Origin: Tepidamorphus sp.
GTDB lineage: Bacteria; Pseudomonadota; Alphaproteobacteria; Rhizobiales; Tepidamorphaceae
Direction: 5' to 3'
NCBI GenBank assembly: GCA_028280885.1
Contig: JANQKY010000013.1
Coordinates: forward strand, 1-64,000
DNA length: 64,000 nucleotides
Shown: in pieces, positions 15,710-24,773 of the stretch
Layout: each line of letters opens with the position of its first letter
Numbering within the stretch: the stretch's first letter is position 1
The notes under the pieces: generated by a model
What the model saw: the letters and a program-made list of their open reading frames with translations, nothing else
Database searches by the model: none
Told to the model about the DNA's origin: nothing
Position numbers and translations under genes: made by a program

Positions 15710-17748
15710 CGGCCCCGTCCTCCGCGCCGTCCTCGACGGTCTCCCGGCCGCAGCCGCGCCGCGCCCTGATCGGACCGGTCGGCGCGTTTTGGCTGGTGCT
15801 CCTTATCGCGTCGCTGTTCCTCGCGCCCCGCGCGGAGGACATGGCCGAGGCGCTCGGCATCGCCTGGGCCTATGAATGGCCGCGCGGCTGGACGGTGCCG
15901 CTTGCCGCCTGGATCTCCGCCTTCATGAACTGGCTGGTCAACGATGCCGGTTTCGGGTTGTTCTCCTTTGTCGACCTGACCCGTTTCGTTTCCTGGCTGC
16001 TCGACATTCCGCTGACGATCGCGACAAGCCTCCTGTCGTCCGGCTTCCTGCGCGGCCAGGGCTCCGACGCGGTCCAGGTCCTGCCGCCGCTTAGCTGGAT
16101 CGCCGTCATCGCCGTCGTCGTCGCCATGGGCCATTTTGCCCGCGGCTGGCGGCTTGCCGGTTTCGTCGGCGCCTGCTTCCTCTATCTGGCGATCTTCGGC
16201 CAGTGGAACAGCGCCATGGTGACGCTGTCCTCGATCGTCATCGCCGTGCCCTTCGGCGTCGCCGGCGGCCTGCTGCTCGGCATCGCCGGCTATCGCTGGC
16301 GCTGGGCGGAGCGGATCCTCGCGCCGATCCTCGACATCATGCAGACCGTGCCGGTCTTCGCCTATCTCGTGCCGATCCTGTTCCTGTTCGGCTTCGGCCC
16401 GGTCGCGGCCATGATTGCGACGATCATCTACGCCATGCCGCCAATGGTGCGCGTCACCATGCTGTCGCTTCGCGGCGTGCCCGACGAGATCCGCGATTTC
16501 GGCCGGATGGCCGGCTGCACGCCGCGCCAGATGACCTGGAAGGTGATGGTGCCCTCGGCCCGCGACGGGCTGATGGTCGGCGTCAACCAGGTGATCATGC
16601 TGTCGCTCAACATGGTGATCATCGCCTCGATGATCGGCGCCGGCGGGCTTGGCTACGACGTGCTGACCTCGCTCCGCCGGCTCGATATCGGCGGCGGCAT
16701 CGAAGCGGGCGTCGCGATCGTCGTGCTGGCGATTGCGCTCGACCGGTTGAGCCAGGCCTTCGCCAACCGGCCGCCGCCGGTCCATGTCGACCTGCCGGAG
16801 AGCTATCTGCACCGTCATCCCTGGACGACGACGGTGCTGGTGGTGATCCTCGGTTCGGCGCTTGCCGGCCTCGTCTTCCCGCCGGCGCAGAGCTACCCGG
16901 AAGCGCTCGAAGTCTCCACCGGCGGCTTCTGGGAGGGGCTGGTCAAATACATCAACGTCAACTTCTACGACCAGCTTGAAGCCATCAAGACGGTGATGCT
17001 GGTCAACTTCCTCATCCCCGTGAAGCGCTTCCTGACCGGCCTGCCATGGATCTGGCTGGTCGCCATACTCGGTATTGCCGGCTGGCAGCTCGCCGGCTGG
17101 CGGCTCGCCCTGGGCGCGATGGCGCTTTCGATGTTCATCGTCGTCACCGGCCAGTGGGAAAAGGCGATGATCACCGTCTATCTGTGCGGCATCTCGGTCA
17201 TCATCGCTGGCCTGATCGGCATTCCGCTCGGCATCCTTGCCGCCGAGAGCGAGCGGGCCGGCCGTATCCTGAACGGGCTGGTCGACACGCTGCAGACCCT
17301 GCCGAGCTTCGTCTATCTGATCCCGGTGGTGATGCTGTTCAGGGTCGGTGATTTCTCCGCGATGATCGCCGTCATCCTCTACGCGCTGGCGCCTGCGATC
17401 CGCTACACCGCCCACGGTATCCGCCAGATCGACCCGCAACTCGTCGAGGCCGGCATCGTGTCGGGCTGCACGCCGCGCCAGCTGTTGTCGAAGATCAAGC
17501 TGCCGCTGGCGCTGCCGGAAATCATGCTCGGCATCAACCAGACCATCATGCTGGCGATATCGATGGTCGTCATCACCGCGCTGGTCGGCACCCGCGACCT
17601 CGGCCAGGAGGTCTATATCGCGCTGACCAAGGCCGATACCGGCCGCGGCATCGTCGCGGGCCTCGCCGTCGCTTTCATCGCCATCATCGCCGACCGGCTG
17701 GTCTCCGCGGGCACGCAGCGCACCCGCCGCCGGCTCGGTCTGGCCTGA
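15706..17748 (+). CDS. Tandem-fused ABC permease (two ProW-like domains)
   Basis: A 680-aa membrane protein made of two homologous permease halves. Each half has a membrane anchor region followed by a MetI-type core and an ATPase-docking loop: AGCTPRQMTWKVMVPSA in the first and SGCTPRQLLSKIKLPLA in the second. The usual betaine permease is a homodimer of a single such domain of roughly 300-350 aa, so this is a fused, asymmetric dimer. The start overlaps the ATPase stop. The halves share the QT(V/L)P motif and similar order, showing internal duplication. Confidence 0.9.
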   Translation: MTAPSSAPSSTVSRPQPRRALIGPVGAFWLVLLIASLFLAPRAEDMAEALGIAWAYEWPRGWTVPLAAWISAFMNWLVNDAGFGLFSFVDLTRFVSWLLDIPLTIATSLLSSGFLRGQGSDAVQVLPPLSWIAVIAVVVAMGHFARGWRLAGFVGACFLYLAIFGQWNSAMVTLSSIVIAVPFGVAGGLLLGIAGYRWRWAERILAPILDIMQTVPVFAYLVPILFLFGFGPVAAMIATIIYAMPPMVRVTMLSLRGVPDEIRDFGRMAGCTPRQMTWKVMVPSARDGLMVGVNQVIMLSLNMVIIASMIGAGGLGYDVLTSLRRLDIGGGIEAGVAIVVLAIALDRLSQAFANRPPPVHVDLPESYLHRHPWTTTVLVVILGSALAGLVFPPAQSYPEALEVSTGGFWEGLVKYINVNFYDQLEAIKTVMLVNFLIPVKRFLTGLPWIWLVAILGIAGWQLAGWRLALGAMALSMFIVVTGQWEKAMITVYLCGISVIIAGLIGIPLGILAAESERAGRILNGLVDTLQTLPSFVYLIPVVMLFRVGDFSAMIAVILYALAPAIRYTAHGIRQIDPQLVEAGIVSGCTPRQLLSKIKLPLALPEIMLGINQTIMLAISMVVITALVGTRDLGQEVYIALTKADTGRGIVAGLAVAFIAIIADRLVSAGTQRTRRRLGLA

Positions 17749-17763
17749 CGAGAGGGAGGAGCA

Positions 17764-18639
17764 ATGACGGACGCCCGCGAAAAAGCCCGAGGCCTCTCCT
17801 TGTGGACCGGCCCGGTCGAGCCCGAGCCGCTCGGCGGCGGCATCACCAATGTCAATTTCGCCGTCGCCGATGGCGGGGACAAATATGTCGTGCGTATCGG
17901 CGACGACATTCCCGTGCATCAGGTGATGCGGTTCAACGAACTGGCGGCCTCGCAGGCCGCGGCCGCGGCGGGCATCTCGCCGGAGGTGGTGCATGCCGAA
18001 CGCGGCGCGCTGGTCCTCCGCTTCGTTGCCGGCAGGACCTTTGCGGAAGAGGACGTCCGCGCCCAGGCCAACCTCGAACGCATCCTGCCGGTCATCCAGC
18101 GCTGTCACCGCGACGTGCCGACCCATCTGCGCGGCCCGGTGCTGATGTTCTGGGTCTTCCACGTCCTGCGCGACTATGCCGGCACGCTGAGGGACGGCGG
18201 CAGCGGTCATGTCGGCAGGCTGCCCGGTCTTCTGGAAATCGCCGATCGGCTGGAGGCCGTGGTCGCGCCGGTCGAGATCGTCTTCGGCCACAATGATCTG
18301 CTCGCGGCGAACTTCATCGACGACGGCGATCGGATCTGGCTGATCGACTGGGACTATGCCGGGTTCAATTCGCCGCTCTTCGATCTCGGCGGCCTTGCCT
18401 CCAACAACGGGCTTTCGCCGGATCAGGAGGACTGGCTGCTTGAGGCCTATTTCGACCGCACGGTCACCGATGACCTGCGCCGCCGCTACACCGCCATGAA
18501 ATGCGCCTCGCTGTTGCGCGAGACCATGTGGAGCATGGTCTCGGAAATCCACTCCGACCTTGATTTCGACTACGCCGCCTACACGGCGGAAAACCTCGCC
18601 CGCTTCGAGGCGTCGATGGCCGCGTTCGAGGAGATGTGA
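17764..18639 (+). CDS. Choline/ethanolamine kinase-like phosphotransferase (first)
   Basis: Small kinase of the APH/choline-kinase fold (291 aa). The nucleotide region shows LGGGITNVNF, the catalytic loop HNDLLAANF (Asp base and Asn) and the metal-binding IDWDYAG. A ribosome site (AGAGGGAGGAG) precedes the ATG. It follows the betaine-type importer by 15 bp, so it probably acts on an imported compound, such as choline or a related amino alcohol. A phosphorylated product would also fit control by a DeoR-family repressor. The substrate is not shown by sequence. Confidence 0.82.
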   Translation: MTDAREKARGLSLWTGPVEPEPLGGGITNVNFAVADGGDKYVVRIGDDIPVHQVMRFNELAASQAAAAAGISPEVVHAERGALVLRFVAGRTFAEEDVRAQANLERILPVIQRCHRDVPTHLRGPVLMFWVFHVLRDYAGTLRDGGSGHVGRLPGLLEIADRLEAVVAPVEIVFGHNDLLAANFIDDGDRIWLIDWDYAGFNSPLFDLGGLASNNGLSPDQEDWLLEAYFDRTVTDDLRRRYTAMKCASLLRETMWSMVSEIHSDLDFDYAAYTAENLARFEASMAAFEEM

Positions 18640-18964
18640 GGGATGGTGGGTGTTCGGATTCTGTCGGGCTGCACGGTCGCTGTTCGTTTTGGCCGGCATC
18701 GAGCCGGCCAAAACGACCCCCTCACCCCAGCCCTCTCCCGCGAGGGGAGAGGGGACGTTAGCTGCAAAGTGCGTGGGAAACTCGATCCGTCTGATTCTTT
18801 GAGAGTAGCCTCAAGGCGACCTGGTACAGCGGTAGCACTCCCTCTCCCCTCGCGGGAGAGGGCTGGGGTGAGGGGGCGCCGCCCGCAGGGCGGCTTTGAG
18901 AGCGCCGGAGGCGATCTCGAAATACCCCCGCCCGATCCAAAACCACCTGCAAGGATGAGCGTAA
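18640..18964. repeat. Intergenic repeat region with 37-bp perfect inverted repeat
   Basis: No gene is visible in this 325-bp gap. It holds a hairpin at 18684-18716 (separate entry), then a 37-bp GC-rich element at 18717-18753 and its exact inverted copy at 18840-18876, separated by 86 bp. Directly after the second copy come the two hairpins (18878-18894 and 18895-18922) that also occur at 34-79 and 24799-24842. The element interrupts an otherwise co-directional gene set, so it may lower expression of the downstream dehydrogenases or mark separate transcription units. Confidence 0.7.
18684..18716. terminator. Strong hairpin after the kinase gene
   Basis: Perfect 14-bp arms (18684-18697 and 18703-18716, core TTTTGGCCGGC / GCCGGCCAAAA) flank a 5-base loop, ATCGA. 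It lies 45 bp past the stop codon of the first kinase gene. There is no T tract after the 3' arm, so a classical rho-independent stop is uncertain. The stem is strong enough to block polymerase or protect the upstream mRNA end. Confidence 0.5.
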
Positions 18965-21412
18965 ATGGCAGACCTGCCTGAAGAAGCACGCGCCGTTGTC
19001 ATCGGGGGCGGCATTGTCGGCTGCTCGACCGCCTATCACCTCGGCAAGCTCGGCTGGACCGATACGATCGTCCTGGAAAAGGCCAAGCTCACGTCGGGCT
19101 CGACCTGGCATGCCGCCGGCCTCGTCGGCCAGTTGCGTACCAGCGCCAACATCACCCAGATGCTCGGCAACTCGGTCGCGCTCTATGACCGGCTCGAGGA
19201 AGAGACCGGCCTTGCCACCGGCTGGAAGATGAATGGCGGATTGCGGCTCGCCTGCAACGAAGACCGCTGGACGGAGGTGCGCCGCCAGGCGACCACCGCC
19301 CATTCCTTCGGCCTCGACATGCAGCTTCTGAGCCCGAAGGAGGCACAGGACCTCTGGCCGCTGATGGATATCGGCGACGTCGTCGGCGCCGCCTTCCTGC
19401 CGACCGACGGCCAGGCGAGCCCCTCGGACATCACCCAGGCGCTGGCCAGGGGCGCGCGCATGACGGGCGTCAAATTCTTCGAGGACACGCCCGTCACCCG
19501 TATCCTGATCGAGGACGGCCGGATTGCCGGCGTCGAGACGCCGAACGGCACGGTCAGATGTTCGGTCGTCGTCAATTGCGCCGGCCAGTGGGCGCGCGAG
19601 GTCGGGCGGCTTGCCGGCGTCAACGTGCCGCTCGTCTCCGTCCAGCATCAGTATCTGATCACCGAGCCGATCGACGGCGTCACCTCCGGCCTGCCGACCC
19701 TGCGCGATCCGGACCGGCTGACCTATTACAAGGAGGAGGTCGGCGGCCTCGTGATGGGTGGCTACGAGCCGAACCCGATCCCCTGGGCGCTTGACGGCAT
19801 TCCGGACAAGTTCGAGTTCACCCTGCTCAATTCCGACTGGGACCATTTCTCCGACATGATGGAGCTGGCGCTCGGCCGCGTCCCGGCGCTGGGCACGGCC
19901 GGCGTCAAGGAACTGCTGAACGGGCCGGAGAGTTTTACCCCCGACGGCAATTTCATCCTCGGCGAAGCGCCCGAGCAGCCGGGCTTCTATATCGGCGCGG
20001 GTTTCAATGCCTTCGGCATCGCGGCCGGCGGCGGCGCCGGCATGGCGCTGGCCGAATGGATCGTCGCCGGCGAGCCGCCCTTCGATCTGTGGCCGGTCGA
20101 TATCCGCCGCTTCGGCCGTCCGCATTTCGATACCGACTGGATCCGCACCCGGACGCTGGAACTCTACGGCAAGCACTACACGATCGCCTGGCCCGGCGAG
20201 GAGCACGACAGCGGGCGGCCATGCAGGCGCTCGGCGCTCTATGACCGGCTGGAGGCGGCAGGCGCCTGTTTCGGCGAGAAGCTCGGCTGGGAGCGGCCGA
20301 ACTGGTTCGCCGATCTCGCAGCCGGCGAGGAACCGAAGGACGTCTATGGCTTCGGCCGCCAGAACTGGTTCGAGGCCGTCGGCCGCGAACACCGGGCAAC
20401 GCGCGAGGCGGTCACCGTGTTCGACCAGTCCTCCTTCGCCAAGTTCATGGTGATCGGCCCGGACGCGGAAGCCGCGCTCTCCTGGATCTGCGCCGGCAAT
20501 GTCGCGCGGCCGCCGGGCAGGCTCGTCTACACCCAGATGCTGAACAAGCGCGGCGGCATCGAATGCGACCTCACCGTCGCCCGCCTGAGCGCCGACCGCT
20601 ACTACATCGTCACCGGCACCGGCTTCGCCACCCACGATTTCGACTGGATAAGGCGCAACATCCCGGCAGGCCTGAATGCCCAGGTGGTCGATGTGACGTC
20701 CGCCTATGGCACGCTGACGGTGATGGGCCCGAACAGCCGGGAGCTGATCTCGCGGCTCACCCGCGCGGACCTGTCGAATGACGGCTTTCCCTTCGGCACC
20801 GCGCGCGAGATCGGCGTTGCCAGCGCGCCGGTACTGGCGCTGCGGGTCACTTATGTGGGCGAACTCGGCTGGGAACTGCACGTGCCGACCGAATATCTCG
20901 TCAATGTCTATGACGCGCTGTTTGAGACGGGTGCCGATCTTGGCATCCGTCCGGCCGGCTACCGGGCGATCGAGACGCTGCGGCTCGAAAAGGGCTACCG
21001 CGCCCGGGGCTCGGATATCGGCCCGGATTATTCGCCGCTCGAATCCGGTCTTGGCTGGGCGGTGAAGCTCAAGTCGAACCAGGATTTCCTCGGCCGCGAG
21101 GTGGTCCAGGAACTGGCCGGGAAACCGCTCACCAAGATGCTCGCCGGCTTCACCGTCGATCCCGGCACCGTGCTGCTCGGCCGCGAGACGATCTATCGGG
21201 ACGGCGAGCGCGTCGGCTGGCTGTCGAGCGGCGGCTATGGCTATACGGTCGAGAAGTCGATCGGCTATGGCTATGTCCGCAACTCAGGCGGCGTCGACAG
21301 GGAGCATGTCCTGTCGGGCGCTTACGAGCTGGAGGTCGCGACCGAGCGGGTGCCGGCCGACGTCTTCCTGACGCCGCTCTACGATCCCTCGATGGCGCGT
21401 GTGAAAGCCTGA
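18965..21412 (+). CDS. FAD-dependent dimethylglycine/sarcosine dehydrogenase-like protein with GcvT domain (first)
   Basis: An 815-aa flavoenzyme. The N-terminal DAO fold starts VVIGGGIVGCSTAYHL. The motif GSTWHAAGLVGQ carries the His that forms the covalent flavin link in dimethylglycine dehydrogenase. The C-terminal ~400 residues are a GcvT-type folate-binding domain (from about VFDQSSFAKFMV). The enzyme should oxidatively demethylate an N-methyl amine and pass formaldehyde to tetrahydrofolate. It is followed after 2 bp by a paralogue. Substrate choice between dimethylglycine, sarcosine or another amine is open. Confidence 0.9.
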   Translation: MADLPEEARAVVIGGGIVGCSTAYHLGKLGWTDTIVLEKAKLTSGSTWHAAGLVGQLRTSANITQMLGNSVALYDRLEEETGLATGWKMNGGLRLACNEDRWTEVRRQATTAHSFGLDMQLLSPKEAQDLWPLMDIGDVVGAAFLPTDGQASPSDITQALARGARMTGVKFFEDTPVTRILIEDGRIAGVETPNGTVRCSVVVNCAGQWAREVGRLAGVNVPLVSVQHQYLITEPIDGVTSGLPTLRDPDRLTYYKEEVGGLVMGGYEPNPIPWALDGIPDKFEFTLLNSDWDHFSDMMELALGRVPALGTAGVKELLNGPESFTPDGNFILGEAPEQPGFYIGAGFNAFGIAAGGGAGMALAEWIVAGEPPFDLWPVDIRRFGRPHFDTDWIRTRTLELYGKHYTIAWPGEEHDSGRPCRRSALYDRLEAAGACFGEKLGWERPNWFADLAAGEEPKDVYGFGRQNWFEAVGREHRATREAVTVFDQSSFAKFMVIGPDAEAALSWICAGNVARPPGRLVYTQMLNKRGGIECDLTVARLSADRYYIVTGTGFATHDFDWIRRNIPAGLNAQVVDVTSAYGTLTVMGPNSRELISRLTRADLSNDGFPFGTAREIGVASAPVLALRVTYVGELGWELHVPTEYLVNVYDALFETGADLGIRPAGYRAIETLRLEKGYRARGSDIGPDYSPLESGLGWAVKLKSNQDFLGREVVQELAGKPLTKMLAGFTVDPGTVLLGRETIYRDGERVGWLSSGGYGYTVEKSIGYGYVRNSGGVDREHVLSGAYELEVATERVPADVFLTPLYDPSMARVKA

Positions 21413-21414
21413 TC

Positions 21415-23829
21415 ATGAGCGGGACGCAGGCGAGAATTGTCATCATCGGCGGCGGCGCGATCGGCTGCGCCATCGCCTATCACCTGGCCCGTGCCGGCGA
21501 GCGCGACGTGATGGTGCTGGAAAAGGCGCAGCTCACCCACGGCTCGACCTGGCATGCCGCCGGCCTTGTCGGGCAGCTGCGCTCGAAGAAGAACCTGACC
21601 CGGCTGATGCAGAATTCGGTCGCGGTCTATGACCGGCTTGAAACCGAGTCCGGTCAGGCGATCGACTGGAAGAAGGCCGGCTCCCTGCGCATTGCCGCGA
21701 GCGCCGAACGGCTCGCCGAGATCCGCCGCTCGCTGACCCAGGCCAAGGGCTTCGGCTTCGAGGCCCATGAGATCTCGCCGGCCGAGGCGCAGGAGCGTTT
21801 CCCCTGGATGACGCTCGACGGCGTCGTCGGGGCGGCCTGGATCCCCAGCGACGGCTATGTCGACCCCTACGCCCTGACCCAGGCTTATGCCAAGGTCGCC
21901 CGCGCAGGCGGTATCACGATCCGCGAAGGCATCCTCGTCACCGGGTTCGAGTTCGACAAGCGACGCGTTACCGGCGTCGTCACCGATCACGGCACGATTG
22001 CCTGCGACATCGTCGTCAACGCCGCCGGCATCTGGGCGAAACGCATCGGCGAGATGGCCGGCGTGGCGCTCGCCGCCGGTGCGGTCGAGCATCAATATGT
22101 GGTGACGGAAAAGAAGGTCGACGTCACGGACGCAACGCCGACCTTCCGCGATCCCGACCGGATTTTCTATCTGAAGCCCGACGTCCAGTCCTTCGCGATC
22201 GGCGGCTGGGAGAGGGGCGCGCCCGATTGCTGGCGTGCCGGCGTTCCCTTCGAGTTCGGTCGTGAATTGTTTCCGGAGAACTACGACCGGCTCGAACAGT
22301 TCCTGCTGCCTGCCGCCGAGCGTCTGCCGATCCTTCAGGAGGTCGGCCTGCAAACGATCATCAACGGGCCGATCCCGGTTTCCGCCGATGGCGAGCCGGT
22401 GATGGGCCTTGCCCCGGAACGGGACAATTTCTACGTCGCCTGCGGCTTTACCGCCGGCATCGCCGCCTCCGGCGGGGCGGGGCAGGCGATGGCCAACTGG
22501 ATCCTGGAGGGCGATCCGGGCATGGATCTCTGGCCCTTCGACGTGCGTCGGTTCTCCACCCATCAGGCGAACCGCCGCTATCTCGGCGAACGCTCGAGCG
22601 AGGCCTATGGCGACTATTATTCGATCCACTGGCCCGGCGCCGAGCTTGCCTCCGCCCGCGGCGGACGCTTAAGCCCGATCCATCATCTTCTCAAGGACAA
22701 CGGCGCGATCCACGGCTCCAAGGCCGGCTGGGAGCGGCCCTTGTGGTTTGATACCGGCGCGGTAAAGGCAAGCGAGACCCCGAGCTTCGAGCGCAGGCCC
22801 GGCTGGTTCGATGCGGTCGGCGAGGAGCATCGGGCGGTACGCGAGCGCGTCGCGCTGATCGACCAGACGTCGTTCTCGAAATTCGAGGTTGAAGGGTCGG
22901 GCGCGCTCGCCGCGCTGCAACGGATCGCGGCGAACGATCTGAACCGGCCGGACGGCGCTTGCATCTATACCCAGCTTTGCAACGAAAGCGGTGGCGTCGA
23001 GGCCGACCTGACGATCATGCGGCTGTCGGCCGAACGGTTCCTGATCGTCACCGGCAGCCAGTTCGGCACCCGCGATTCCGGCTGGATCCGCCGCCATCTG
23101 CCCGGTGACGGATCGGTTGTGATGCGCGACATGACGTCGGCCTTTGCGGTGATCAACCTGACCGGTCCGAAGGCCCGCGCGGTCCTGCAAGCGGTCTCCA
23201 ACGACGACGTCTCGAACGCGGCCTTCCCCTATCTCGCGGTCCGCGCGATCGAGATCGGACTTGCCCGTGTGCTGGCTGCCCGCGTCGGCTATGTCGGCGA
23301 GCTGGGCTGGGAGCTCTACATCCCCGCCGAGCAGGCGGTCCATGTCTACCGCACGCTACGTGAGGCCGGTGCCGAGCATGGCATCGCCGATGTCGGCTAC
23401 CGGGCAATCGAGTCGCTCAGGCTTGAGAAGGGCTATGTCTACTGGTCGGCGGAGGTGACGCCGGACGTGAACCCGATCGAAGCCGGCCTCGGCTTCTGCG
23501 TCGCCTTCGGCAAGGGCGATTTCATCGGCCGGGACGCGCTCGCGAACATCAAGGCGGAGGGGCCGGCCCGCCGGCTGGTCACGCTGACGGTTAAGGACTA
23601 CGCGCCGCTGATCGGCGGCGAGGCGGTGTTGTCTGGCGAAAGGGTCGTCGGCACCACGACCAGCGCCGGCTTCGGCTATACCGTCGGCAAGACAATCGCC
23701 TTCGCCTATGTGCCGGCCGGGATCGCCAGGGAGACCGACTTCGCGGTCGAGGCCTACGGCAAGCGCTACGAGGCCACGCGTGGCCCGCGCGCGGCTTATG
23801 ACGCGAAATCAGAACGGCTGAAGGGCTGA
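21415..23829 (+). CDS. FAD-dependent dimethylglycine/sarcosine dehydrogenase-like protein with GcvT domain (second)
   Basis: An 804-aa paralogue of the preceding gene. It shares the FAD loop IIGGGAIGCAIAYHL, the covalent-flavin motif GSTWHAAGLVGQ and the C-terminal GcvT part (from about LIDQTSFSKFEV). Sequence between the shared motifs differs throughout, so it is an old duplication and not a recent copy. Two such enzymes in a row suggest sequential demethylation steps, such as dimethylglycine to sarcosine to glycine, or recognition of two different amines. The start ATG is 2 bp after the previous stop, indicating coupled translation. Confidence 0.9.
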   Translation: MSGTQARIVIIGGGAIGCAIAYHLARAGERDVMVLEKAQLTHGSTWHAAGLVGQLRSKKNLTRLMQNSVAVYDRLETESGQAIDWKKAGSLRIAASAERLAEIRRSLTQAKGFGFEAHEISPAEAQERFPWMTLDGVVGAAWIPSDGYVDPYALTQAYAKVARAGGITIREGILVTGFEFDKRRVTGVVTDHGTIACDIVVNAAGIWAKRIGEMAGVALAAGAVEHQYVVTEKKVDVTDATPTFRDPDRIFYLKPDVQSFAIGGWERGAPDCWRAGVPFEFGRELFPENYDRLEQFLLPAAERLPILQEVGLQTIINGPIPVSADGEPVMGLAPERDNFYVACGFTAGIAASGGAGQAMANWILEGDPGMDLWPFDVRRFSTHQANRRYLGERSSEAYGDYYSIHWPGAELASARGGRLSPIHHLLKDNGAIHGSKAGWERPLWFDTGAVKASETPSFERRPGWFDAVGEEHRAVRERVALIDQTSFSKFEVEGSGALAALQRIAANDLNRPDGACIYTQLCNESGGVEADLTIMRLSAERFLIVTGSQFGTRDSGWIRRHLPGDGSVVMRDMTSAFAVINLTGPKARAVLQAVSNDDVSNAAFPYLAVRAIEIGLARVLAARVGYVGELGWELYIPAEQAVHVYRTLREAGAEHGIADVGYRAIESLRLEKGYVYWSAEVTPDVNPIEAGLGFCVAFGKGDFIGRDALANIKAEGPARRLVTLTVKDYAPLIGGEAVLSGERVVGTTTSAGFGYTVGKTIAFAYVPAGIARETDFAVEAYGKRYEATRGPRAAYDAKSERLKG

Positions 23830-23849
23830 CAACAGGGGGAGGGACCCGC

Positions 23850-24773
23850 ATGGGTGATATCGAAACAGCGCGCGGCGTGCTGGCGGGGCTGCCCGCCTTC
23901 GCCGGCAAGGATCTCGCGAAAGCGTCCCTGACCCGGCTCGGCGGTCTGACCAATCTCGTTTTTCGGGTCGCACTTGACGGCGAAGCCTGGTGTCTGCGGC
24001 TGCCGGGCGAGGGCACGGCGGACTATATCGATCGCAAGGTCGAGCAGGTGAACGCGCGGGCTGCCGCTGCTGCCGGCGTGTCGCCGGAGGTCGTTCATTT
24101 CGGCGCGGACGGCGTCATGCTGACCCGCTTCCTCGATGGCGCGACGACCATGAGCCCGGAGCTCTTCAAGTCGACGCCGGGCGCCGTGGAACGGGCCGGG
24201 CGGGCGTTCCGCAAGCTGCATGACAACGCCGGCGCCTTCGACTTCCGCTTCGAACTGTTCTCGATGATCGACGATTATCTCGGCCATCTGTCAAAACTCG
24301 GCGCCGACCTGCCGGAGGGCTATCACGACGTCGTCGCCGAGGCCGAGACGGTGCGCGCCGCGCTTGCCGCCCATCCGCTGCCGCTGAGCCCCTGTCACTG
24401 CGATCCGCTGTGCGAGAACTTCCTCGATACCGGCGAGACGATGTGGATCGTCGACTGGGAGTATTCCGGCATGAACGATCCGATGTGGGATCTCGGTGAC
24501 CTGTCGGTCGAGGGCGGTTTCGACGACGCCATGGACCGCCGGCTGATCGAGGCCTATTTCGACGGTTCCGCATCGCCGGTCGATCTCGGCCGGATGGTCA
24601 TCTACAAGGCGATGTGTGACCTGCTGTGGACGCTCTGGGGCCTGATCCAGCACGCCAACGCCAATCCGGTCGAGGATTTCTGGGCCTATTCGATCACCCG
24701 CTTTACGCGCTGCAAGGCGCTGATGGCGACGCCGGGGTTTGGCGATCATGTCGAGACGGTGCGGCGCGGGTAG
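23850..24773 (+). CDS. Choline/ethanolamine kinase-like phosphotransferase (second)
   Basis: A 307-aa APH/choline-kinase-fold protein. Motifs are LGGLTNLVFRV, catalytic HCDPLCENF and the choline-kinase-like metal site IVDWEYSGMNDPMWDLGDL. This last segment is closer to true choline kinases than that of the first kinase (17764-18639). AGGGGGAGGGA precedes the ATG 20 bp after the dehydrogenase stop. It ends the rightward set and is followed by repeat hairpins. The pairing with demethylating dehydrogenases suggests phosphorylation of an amino alcohol or a methylated derivative. Confidence 0.83.
   Translation: MGDIETARGVLAGLPAFAGKDLAKASLTRLGGLTNLVFRVALDGEAWCLRLPGEGTADYIDRKVEQVNARAAAAAGVSPEVVHFGADGVMLTRFLDGATTMSPELFKSTPGAVERAGRAFRKLHDNAGAFDFRFELFSMIDDYLGHLSKLGADLPEGYHDVVAEAETVRAALAAHPLPLSPCHCDPLCENFLDTGETMWIVDWEYSGMNDPMWDLGDLSVEGGFDDAMDRRLIEAYFDGSASPVDLGRMVIYKAMCDLLWTLWGLIQHANANPVEDFWAYSITRFTRCKALMATPGFGDHVETVRRG

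Noticed and set aside
15430..18711. A 1093-codon open frame on the minus strand
   Set aside because: It runs antisense to the betaine-type ATPase, permease and kinase genes, is rich in Arg/Asp/His/Gly without domain motifs, and is a by-product of high G+C codon use.
18758..20881. A 707-codon open frame on the minus strand
   Set aside because: Antisense to the first dimethylglycine-dehydrogenase-like gene; low-complexity composition and no recognisable domain.
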